Position numbers and translations under genes: made by a program. A stretch of DNA of 9,130 nucleotides from an uncultured cyanobacterium. Its GTDB lineage: Bacteria; Cyanobacteriota; Cyanobacteriia; PCC-6307; Cyanobiaceae. Shown here piece after piece: positions 1 through 7,400 of this stretch; position 1 is the first letter of the stretch; every line of letters begins with the position of its first letter. The DNA is taken from assembly GCA_903934745.1 (NCBI GenBank), contig CAIZOZ010000441.1, forward strand, positions 1 to 9,130, read 5' to 3'. A model generated the notes under the pieces. That model searched no databases. It worked only from the letters and a program-made list of their open reading frames with translations, and was not told where the DNA came from.

Positions 1-1264
1 CTTCAGCACCGCGGTGGGGGCCGGCGCCATGGCGACCCAGCTGGCGACGCCAGCCAGCGCCCCGCTGTCGCTCTATGTGCATGTGCCCTTCTGCCGCCAT
101 GCCTGCTGGTACTGCGGCTGCAATCGCATCACCACCCAGCTGGGTTCGAAGGTGGTGGCGCCCTACCTGCTGGCCCTGGCCCGGGAACTGGAGCTGGTGA
201 GTGCCCAGCTGCCGCAACGGCGCCGTCTGGCCCAGCTGCACTGGGGCGGTGGCACACCCAACTACCTCAACAACGGTGAGCTGGCCCAGCTGTGGGACCT
301 GATCGCCCAGCACTTCGATCTCGACGCCGATCTGGAGGCCTCGATTGAGCTGAATCCCGAACTGGTGGACCGGGAGCAGATCCAGACCCTGCGGCACCTC
401 GGCTTCAACCGCATCAGCTTCGGCATCCAGGATGCCGATCCCCAGGTGCAGGCGGCGGTGAACCGGGTGGTGCCGGTGGAGCAGCTGCGACGGGCGATGG
501 CCTGGATTCGCGAGGCCGACTTCCAGAGTGTCAACGTCGATCTGATCTGCGGCCTGCCGCTGCAGACACCGGAACGCTTCCAGACCACGCTCGAACTGGT
601 GCGGGAACTGCGACCCGATCGGATTTCACTGTTCTCCTTCGCCTACCTGCCCGAGCAGTTGCCGCTGCAGCGCCAGATCGCCGCGGCCGATCTCCCCGAC
701 CAGCACCAACGGCTGGCGATGCTCGACAACGCCAATCGGCTGCTGCTCGCCTGCGGCTACGACGCCATCGGCATGGATCACTACGCCCTGAGCGGCGACA
801 GCCTGGCGATCGCCGCCCGCCAGGGCACTCTGCATCGCAACTTCCAGGGCTACACCACCGGCGGCGATCTGGAGCTGCTGGGGGTGGGACCAACGGCGAT
901 CAGCCAGTTCCACCATCTCTTCGCCCAGAACCACCGCGATCTCAAGGCCTACTACCAGGCCCTGGAGGCGGGGCAGCTGCCGGTGGAGCGGGGGCTGGAG
1001 GTGCGCGATCAGGATGTGCTCGAGCGCCGAGCCCTGATCCGGGCGCTGATGTGCCAGTTCACGGTGGAGCTGCCCCTGGCTGATTTCCAGACGGAACTGG
1101 GAGATCTGCAGGCCCTGGCCGCCGATGGCCTGGTGCAGCTGGAGCAGGGCCAGGGTCGCCTGAAGGTGAACGTGACGACCCAGGGGCGCTGGCTGATCCG
1201 CACGATCGCGGCGGTGTTCGATCCGCTGCAACGCCTGCAGGCCAGCGGTTCGCGCCTGGTCTGA
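1..1264 (+). CDS. hemN: Oxygen-independent coproporphyrinogen III oxidase HemN (5' partial)
   Basis: Radical-SAM enzyme that decarboxylates coproporphyrinogen III to protoporphyrinogen IX without O2, in the cytoplasm, as part of heme/chlorophyll synthesis. Numbered from the in-frame GTG at 14: the cluster motif YVHVPFC-RHAC-WYC-GC has Cys27, Cys31 and Cys34 for the 4Fe-4S cluster plus the HemN-type Cys36. HWGGGTP (76-82), IELNP (111-115), NVDLICGLP (174-182) and HRNFQGYTT (274-282) follow, and the C-terminal FDPLQ region ends as in E. coli HemN. The Cys-X-Cys ending of the motif and the HRNFQGYTT block favour true HemN over HemW-like paralogues. The reading frame is open from base 2 with no stop. 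Residues FSTA-VGAG before the motif align without gaps to E. coli HemN (recalled sequence), where the first cluster Cys is residue 62. The real start therefore lies outside the window, about 31 residues upstream, and the GTG at 14 and ATG at 29 are internal. The gene converges on hypE with a 47-bp gap. Confidence 0.95.
   Translation, partial: FSTAVGAGAMATQLATPASAPLSLYVHVPFCRHACWYCGCNRITTQLGSKVVAPYLLALARELELVSAQLPQRRRLAQLHWGGGTPNYLNNGELAQLWDLIAQHFDLDADLEASIELNPELVDREQIQTLRHLGFNRISFGIQDADPQVQAAVNRVVPVEQLRRAMAWIREADFQSVNVDLICGLPLQTPERFQTTLELVRELRPDRISLFSFAYLPEQLPLQRQIAAADLPDQHQRLAMLDNANRLLLACGYDAIGMDHYALSGDSLAIAARQGTLHRNFQGYTTGGDLELLGVGPTAISQFHHLFAQNHRDLKAYYQALEAGQLPVERGLEVRDQDVLERRALIRALMCQFTVELPLADFQTELGDLQALAADGLVQLEQGQGRLKVNVTTQGRWLIRTIAAVFDPLQRLQASGSRLV
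805..814. repeat. HIP1 palindrome inside hemN
   Basis: Perfect GGCGATCGCC, the extended form of the highly iterated palindrome HIP1 known from many cyanobacterial genomes. It lies in-frame in hemN, encoding Ala-Ile-Ala. One of two perfect copies in the window. Confidence 0.7.
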
Positions 1265-1267
1265 GGT

Positions 1268-1314
1268 GCGGCGGACCGCTCAGCGGCGGGCCGCTCAGCG
1301 GCGAGCCGCCCTCA
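1268..1314. repeat. Three tandem 15-bp hairpin units between convergent hemN and hypE
   Basis: The spacer consists of three near-identical units starting at 1268, 1283 and 1298: GCGG-CGGA-CCGC-TCA, GCGG-CGGG-CCGC-TCA and GCGG-CGAG-CCGC-CCTCA. Each is a 4-bp GC stem (5 bp for the middle one, AGCGG/CCGCT) around a 4-nt loop. The last TCA is the complement of the hypE stop codon. The position between two convergent genes suggests a role in 3'-end formation in both directions. No T-tract follows on either strand, so a classical intrinsic terminator is not shown. Confidence 0.7.
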
Positions 1315-2301
1315 GCAGATGCGCGGCAACAACTCGCCGCTGAGGGGCACCAGCAGGCGCTCACTGCCGAAGGCCGTGCGCAGCAGCACCCGCTGGCCCG
1401 GCTCACCCACGGCGCCGATCCAGGCGCCGCCCAACGGCTCCAGCAGGGCCAGGGCCGCCTGCCGATCAGCGGCGGGCACCACCAGCACACAGCGACCCTC
1501 ATTAGCCAGATGCAGCGGCTCAAAGCCGAGCAGCTCACAGCAGCGAGCCACCGGCTCCGCCACCGGGATGGCGCGCTCCTCCACCAGCAGCTCCAGGCCG
1601 GCGGCGCTGCTCAGTTCCTGCAGGGCGCTGGCCAGACCACCGCGGGTGAGATCGCGCAGGGCATGCAGGCGCACGCCTGCGGCCAGCAACTGCTCCACCA
1701 GGGGCCAGAGCGGCGCGCAATCGCTGGCCAGCGGCGGCTGCAGCTTCAACCCATGCCGCGCCGCCAGGATCGCCACCCCATGGCGACCGAGATCACCGCT
1801 GACCAGCAGCTGATCTCCGGCCCTGATCGCCGCCGGCCCGATCGGTTCAGGGGCTTCGAGCAGGCCGAGGCCGCTGGTGTTGATGAAGATCCCATCGCCC
1901 TTGCCCCGCTCCACCACCTTGGTGTCGCCGGTCACGATCGTGACGCCGCAGGCGCGGGCACTGGCGGCCAGGGAGGCGATGACGCGGCGCAACAGGACCA
2001 GCTCCAGGCCCTCCTCCAGGATCAGCCCCAGGCTCAGATGCAGCGGCCGGGCCCCCACCATCGCCAGGTCGTTGGCCGTGCCGCAGACCGCCAACGTGCC
2101 GATGTCGCCGCCGGCGAACTCCAGGGGCTGCACCACATAGCTGTCGGTGGTGAAGGCCAGACGGCCGTGGGGCAGGGCCAGCACGGCGGCGTCATGGAGC
2201 AGCAGGGCCGGATCGGCATAGAGACAGCGAAACTCCCGATCGATCAGCTGCTGCATCAAGGTGCCGCCGCCGCCATGGGCCAGCCGGATGCGCTCGGTCA
2301 A
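1312..2301 (-). CDS. hypE: Hydrogenase maturation protein HypE (carbamoyl dehydratase)
   Basis: HypE takes the carbamoyl group delivered by HypF onto its C-terminal cysteine and dehydrates it with ATP to a thiocyanate, the source of the CN ligands of the [NiFe]-hydrogenase iron. The 329-residue product has the family length. It shows LAHGGGG (7-13), TTDSYVV (51-57), VCGTANDLA (72-80), GDTKVVERGKGDG (125-137), SGDLGRHG (168-175), RDLTRGGLA (216-224) and ANEGR (266-270), and ends exactly in PRIC, so the essential C-terminal Cys329 is intact. The start is TTG at 2301: no ATG or GTG lies in frame between it and the hypD stop, the next ATG (residue 16) would delete the AHGGGG loop, and an AGGA sits 8 nt upstream. 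It follows hypD by 33 nt and is the last gene of the minus-strand run. Confidence 0.96.
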   Translation of the reverse strand: MTERIRLAHGGGGTLMQQLIDREFRCLYADPALLLHDAAVLALPHGRLAFTTDSYVVQPLEFAGGDIGTLAVCGTANDLAMVGARPLHLSLGLILEEGLELVLLRRVIASLAASARACGVTIVTGDTKVVERGKGDGIFINTSGLGLLEAPEPIGPAAIRAGDQLLVSGDLGRHGVAILAARHGLKLQPPLASDCAPLWPLVEQLLAAGVRLHALRDLTRGGLASALQELSSAAGLELLVEERAIPVAEPVARCCELLGFEPLHLANEGRCVLVVPAADRQAALALLEPLGGAWIGAVGEPGQRVLLRTAFGSERLLVPLSGELLPRIC

Positions 2302-2309
2302 GGCTCTGG

Positions 2310-2313
2310 TCCT
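2310..2313 (-). promoter_or_regulatory. Ribosome binding site of hypE
   Basis: Reads AGGA on the minus strand, 8 nt before the TTG at 2301. It supports the non-ATG start of hypE and is one of the few recognisable Shine-Dalgarno sequences in this gene cluster. Confidence 0.5.
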
Positions 2314-2334
2314 GGCGATGGTTCCATTGTCGCC

Positions 2335-3468
2335 TCAGCGGCGGTAGCGGTAATAGGCGGCGCAGGCCCCCTCGCTCGACACCATCGGCGCCCCGAGCGG
2401 ATGGTCGGGGGTGCAGCTGCTGCCGAAGGCCGGGCAAGCACTGGGCCGGGCCACACCGCGCAGAATCGCGCCGGCGATGCACACCTCGGGAGCTTCCGCT
2501 CCAGGCGAATCCAGGACCAGCCCGAAGCGCTGGCGGGCATCGAGATGCTGATAAGCAGGGCGCAGGGCCAGCCCGCCGCCGGCAATCACGCCGAGGCCAC
2601 GCCAGCACTGATCCTGGGGCTGGAACACCGTCGCCAGCAGCTCCTGGGCGTCGCGATTCCCACCGCGACGCACCGCCGCCGGGTAGGCATTGTTCAGCTG
2701 GGCCTCGCCCGCCTCCAGCTGCCGCACACAGGCCCACACCCCCCGCAGCAACTCGAGCGGTTCGAAACCACTCACCACCACCGGGACTCGCCAACGGTCC
2801 ACCAGCTGCTGCAGCTCGGCGGTGCCCATCACGGCGGCCACATGACCGGCGGCCAGAAAACCCTGCACCTGATGCTCGCTGTCGGCGAGGATCGCCGCCA
2901 TCGCCGGCACCACCCGCACGTGGGCCAGCAGCAGCGTGAGATTGCTCAAGCCCAGCGCCACGGCCTGGCGCACCAGCAGGGCTGTGGCCGGCGCGGTGGT
3001 TTCAAAGCCGACAGCCAGAAACACCACCTGGCGCTGGGGATGACGGCGGGCCAGATCCAGCGCCTGCAGCGGCGAGGTCAACAGCCGCACATCGCCGCCG
3101 GCCGCCCGTACCCCGAGCAAGTCCTCGCCACCGGCGGCAGCGGAGCCGGGCACCCGCAGCATGTCGCCATAGGAGCAGAGGATCACCTCCGGCCGGCGGG
3201 CCAGGGCCAGGGCGGCATCAAGGCTGGCGGCGGGGGTGACACAGACCGGACAGCCGGGGCCATGCAGCAAGCGCATCCCCGGCGGCAGCAACTGGTCCAG
3301 CCCCCAGCGCACGATCGCGTGGGTCTGGCCGCCGCAGACCTCCATCAAGGTCCAGGGCCGGGTGGTGATACGGGCCAGCTCCGCCGCCAGCTCAGCCACA
3401 GCGCCAGCCACCCCATCGGCGTCAGCCAAAGCGTCGGCAATGACAGCCTGCGGCTCCCGCTTCACCAT
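2335..3468 (-). CDS. hypD: Hydrogenase maturation protein HypD
   Basis: Iron-sulfur scaffold protein that, with HypC, carries the iron while its CN and CO ligands are attached during [NiFe]-hydrogenase assembly. The 377-residue length is normal. Conserved sites are MEVCGGQTHA with Cys45 (42-51), HGPGCPVCVTP with Cys73 and Cys76 (69-79), VGFETTAP (153-160) and AAGHVAAVMG (206-215). The C-terminal 4Fe-4S region has Cys330, Cys345 (ACPAFG), Cys352 (SSCTP) and Cys369 (SSEGAC), followed by AAYYRY. All seven expected cysteines are present. The ATG at 3468 overlaps the end of the upstream DHOD-like gene by 7 nt (ATGGTGA), which implies translational coupling. It places the first active-site Cys at residue 45, close to position 41 in E. 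coli HypD. No strong Shine-Dalgarno is visible. hypE follows after 33 nt. Confidence 0.97.
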   Translation of the reverse strand: MVKREPQAVIADALADADGVAGAVAELAAELARITTRPWTLMEVCGGQTHAIVRWGLDQLLPPGMRLLHGPGCPVCVTPAASLDAALALARRPEVILCSYGDMLRVPGSAAAGGEDLLGVRAAGGDVRLLTSPLQALDLARRHPQRQVVFLAVGFETTAPATALLVRQAVALGLSNLTLLLAHVRVVPAMAAILADSEHQVQGFLAAGHVAAVMGTAELQQLVDRWRVPVVVSGFEPLELLRGVWACVRQLEAGEAQLNNAYPAAVRRGGNRDAQELLATVFQPQDQCWRGLGVIAGGGLALRPAYQHLDARQRFGLVLDSPGAEAPEVCIAGAILRGVARPSACPAFGSSCTPDHPLGAPMVSSEGACAAYYRYRR

Positions 3469-4490
3469 GGTCCAGGCGCGGTGGTGGCGTCATCGAGCGG
3501 ATAGGTCTGCAAGGCTCGCATGTACTGGGCCCGCTCGTACTCGGCCGGATCGGGGCAGCGGCGCTGACTCATGCAGCCGATCAGTTCGCGCACACTGCCG
3601 TGCTCATGCTCCTGCAACCACTGGCCGAGCTCATCAACCAGGCCCGTGAGCCGCTGGGGGCCGTGGCGCAGCAAGGCGCCCACCACCTGGGTGCAGCAGG
3701 CGCCGGCCATCAGCAGGCGCACCACATCGGTGCCGCGATGCACACCACCACTGGCGGCCAGATCCAGCGGGTGACGGCCATGCAGCAGGGCAATCCAGCG
3801 CAACGGCAAGCGCAGATCGTGGGGAGTGGAGAGCAGCAGATTGGGACGCAGTTCCAGCGCCTCGATGTCGATGTCGGGTTGGTAAAAGCGGTTGAACAGC
3901 ACCAGGGCGTCGGCACCGGCGGCGGCGAGCCGTTTGGCCATGGCACTGAAATTGGTGAAATAAGGGCCCAGCTTCACCGCCAGCGGCAAGCTCACCTCAG
4001 CGCGCACCTGGCGCACGATCTCCTCCACCTGGGCCTCGATCGCCGCACTGGAGAGATCGGCATCGGTGGGCAGGCTGTAGATGTTGAGTTCGATCGCCTG
4101 GGCTCCGGCCGCCTCGATCTGGCGGGCGAAGCGCACCCAGCTGCCGGGATGGTGGCCATTGAGGCTGGCGATCACCGGAATCGAGAGCTGGCGGCGGGCC
4201 TGCTCGATGTGGCGCAGGTAGAGGTCGTGGCCGACATGAAACAGCGACGGCTCGCTCACGTAGCTGAGCGCTTCGCCATAGCTCTCACTGCCCTGCAGGC
4301 TGAGGCGATGGTGCTGCAGCTGCTCCTGCTCAATCTGTTCCTCAAACAGCGAATGCAGCACGATCGCCGCCGCTCCATAGCGCTCCAGCTCGCGCAGTTG
4401 CTCGCTGGACTCACTCAGCGGCGCCGCCGCCCCCACCACCAGCGGATGGCGCAGGGGCAGGCCCAGGTAGGTGGTGGAGAGATCAGGCAT
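3462..4490 (-). CDS. Dihydroorotate dehydrogenase-like flavoprotein, paired with nifJ
   Basis: A 342-residue TIM-barrel protein of the dihydroorotate dehydrogenase-like family. It probably binds FMN; its substrate is unknown. From ATG at 4490 the N-terminus (PDLSTTYLGLPLRHPLVVG) is typical of the family. ASLNG (108-112), ELNIYSLPTD (134-143), AVKLGPYFTN (171-180), LFNRFYQPDIDIE (198-210), LAASGGVH (244-251) and GACCTQVVGAL (263-273) mark the barrel strands and phosphate-binding loops. Where authentic class 1 enzymes have N-x-S-C-P-N with the catalytic Cys, this protein reads N-I-Y-S-L-P, so a role in pyrimidine synthesis is doubtful. An alternative GTG at 4499 would add three residues and overlap the nifJ stop by 4 nt (GTGA). 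ATG is preferred because it fits the family N-terminus. It lies 5 nt after nifJ and overlaps hypD by 7 nt, so it is almost certainly co-translated with both. Confidence 0.85.
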   Translation of the reverse strand: MPDLSTTYLGLPLRHPLVVGAAAPLSESSEQLRELERYGAAAIVLHSLFEEQIEQEQLQHHRLSLQGSESYGEALSYVSEPSLFHVGHDLYLRHIEQARRQLSIPVIASLNGHHPGSWVRFARQIEAAGAQAIELNIYSLPTDADLSSAAIEAQVEEIVRQVRAEVSLPLAVKLGPYFTNFSAMAKRLAAAGADALVLFNRFYQPDIDIEALELRPNLLLSTPHDLRLPLRWIALLHGRHPLDLAASGGVHRGTDVVRLLMAGACCTQVVGALLRHGPQRLTGLVDELGQWLQEHEHGSVRELIGCMSQRRCPDPAEYERAQYMRALQTYPLDDATTAPGPW

Positions 4491-4495
4491 GGTGA

Positions 4496-7400
4496 TCACG
4501 AGGGCACGGCGGGCTGCGCCGCCAGCGCCCGATACAGGGCCCAGCGGCGATCCAGTTCCAGCTGGGCCTGAGCCGCCAGCTGCCGGGCCCGCTGCGGCTG
4601 GCTGTAGCCGAGCATGCGAAAACGGTTCTCGCTGGCCAGCGCCTCCGCCAGCGGCCGCTTCGGCGCCTTGACATCGAGCTGCAGGGGATTCTCGCCGCGC
4701 TCCTGTCTGCGGGGGTCGTAGCGATAGAGCAACCAGCGGCCCGAATCCACCGCCAGCTTCTGCTGGGCCATGCCCTGACTCATGTCGATGCCGTGAGCGA
4801 TGCAGTGCGAATAGGCCAGGATCAGCGACGGGCCCGGATAGCTTTCGGCTTCGAGAAAGGCACGCACCGTGTGTTCATCGCGGGCACCCATCGCCACGCT
4901 GGCCACATAAACCGTGCCGTAGGTCATCGCCATCAGGCCCAGATCCTTCTTCGGCGCTGCCTTGCCGGCCGTGGCGAACTTGGCCACAGCCCCCCGCGGC
5001 GTCGCCTTCGACATCTGGCCGCCGGTGTTGGAGTACACCTCGGTGTCGAGCACCAGGGCGTTCACGTCGCGACCACTGGCCAGCACATGGTCGAGGCCGC
5101 CGAAACCGATGTCATAGGCCCAGCCGTCGCCGCCCACCAGCCAGACACTTGTTTTCACCAGGGCATCGGCCAGCGCCAGCAACCGGGCCGCCGCTGATCC
5201 GGGCCACACCGCCGCAGTGTTCGACCCAGCCACGCTATTCAGCTCCGCCACGCGCTCCGCCCCCTCCAGGCCATGGCGCAGCAGCCGCTTGAGCTCCACC
5301 ACCCGCTGGCGTTGCTCAACGATGCCCGCCTCATCGCTCTGATCGGCGTTGGCGATCGCCAGCACCAGTGCCTGAGGCACCAGTGCCTGGGGCACCAGCG
5401 CCTGGGCGTCAGCCGCTGCCGGCTGGGCCAGCAACGCCAGCAGTTCCAACGCCATCTGCCGCTGCTGATCAAGGCCCACCCGCATGCCGAAGCCGAATTC
5501 GGCGTTGTCTTCGAACAGCGAATTGCTCCAGGCCGGGCCACGCCCCTCGAGGTTGCGGCTCCAGGGGGTGGTGGGCAGGTTGCCGCCATAGATCGAAGAG
5601 CACCCGGTCGCATTGGCCACCAGCAGACGATCGCCGAACAGCTGGCTGATCAGCTTGAGATAGGGGGTTTCGCCGCAACCGCCGCAGGCGCCCGAGAACT
5701 CAAACAAGGGCTGCTGCAGCTGCTGCTGGCCGATCTTGTGCAGGTTGAGAGCGGCGCGGGGCACCTCCGGCAGCGCCTCGAAGTAGGCCCAGTCGCGCCT
5801 CGATTGTTCCCGCAGCGGCCGCTGCGGCACCATGTTGATCGCCTTGCGCCGCGGCTCGCTGCGATCCCGCGCCGGACACACCTCCACACAAAGGCTGCAG
5901 CCAGTGCAATCCTCGGCCGACACCTGCAGGGTGAACGCCTGGCCGGCGAAATCAGGGTCGCGGGCCGCTGCCTGGCGGAACCCCTCCGGGGCCGTGGCCA
6001 GGGCCTCTGGGGACACCACCTTGGCGCGGATCACCGCATGGGGGCACACCAGCACGCACTTGCCGCACTGCACGCAGAGATCGCTCTCCCACAGCGGCAC
6101 GTTCTCGGCGATGTTGCGCTTCTCCCAGCGGGCCGTGCCGGTGGGCCAGGTGCCATCACAGGGGATCGCACTGACGGGCAATTCATCGCCCTTGCGCTGC
6201 AGCAAGGGGCCGATCACCTCGCGCACGAAGGCGGGGGCGGTGGCCAGGGGGTCCGCGCTCACAGCCTCCAGCGCCGGCAAGGGCTCGGCCAGGCTGCGCC
6301 AGTCGAGGCGGGCCAGATGTTCGAGGGTGGTCTCCACAGCGCGCAGATTCATCGCCACCACCGCCTCCCCCTTGGCGCCGTAGGTGTGGCGGATCGAGGC
6401 CCGGATCCGCTCGATCGCCTCCGGGCGCGGCAACACACCGCTGACGGCGAAAAAGCACACCTGCATCACCGTGTTGATATGGGGGCCCATGCCAGCCTCG
6501 CGGGCCACCCGGTAGGCATTGATCACCCAGACGTCGAGTTGTTTGGCGCGAATCGCGGCCCGCAACGGCGCCGGCAGCCGCCGCCAGCTCTCGGGGCCGT
6601 CGAAGGGACTGTTGAACAGCAGCGTGCCGCCCTCCACCAGGCCAGCCGTCAAGTCGAGGCGATCGACGAAATCCCACTGATGGCAGGCCACCAGCGTGGG
6701 ACGCTGCACCAAGTAGGTGGAGCGGATCGGCCGCGGCCCGAAGCGCAGATGCGACACGGTCATCGAGCCGGACTTCTTCGAGTCGTAGACGAAGTAGGCC
6801 TGCACGAACAGCTCGGTGCCCTCGCCGATGATCTTGATCGTGCTCTTGTTGCCGCCGACGGTGCCATCGGAGCCCAGGCCATAGACGATCGCCCGCACCT
6901 GACCGGCATCGCCGGCGCCGGTCCCTTCGGGTCGGAAACCGGGATCCAGCGGCAGCGAGCGAAACGTCACATCGTCGTCGATGCCGACACTGAAATGGTT
7001 CAGGGGCCGGCGGGCGCGCAGATCCTGGCCGTCAGCCGGTTCAAGGCAGGCAACCGGTTCAAGGCAGCCCAGCAGGTGATCGCAGACCGCCTTCACCATC
7101 GCCGGCGTGAACTCCTTGGAGGCCAGCCCATAGCGCCCCCCCAGCACCTGGGGCAACGGGCGATGCGGATGCCGTTCCGGCCAGGCCTCGGCCAGGGCCG
7201 CCACCACCTCGAGGTAGAGCGGTTCACCCACCGCACCGGGCTCCTTGCAACGATCGAGCACGGCGATGGCGCCGACGCTGGCTGGCAGCGCCGCCACGAA
7301 CAGGGCCGCCGCAAACGGGCGAAACAGGCGCACCTTGAGCAGCCCCACCCGTTCACCGGCCGCCTGGAGCAGCTCCAGGGTCTCCGCGGCGGTCTCGCAG

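Noticed and set aside
5363..5407. CRISPR-like or mobile-element repeats
   Set aside because: The units are directly adjacent with no spacers, are coding and in frame, and no cas or transposase gene is present.
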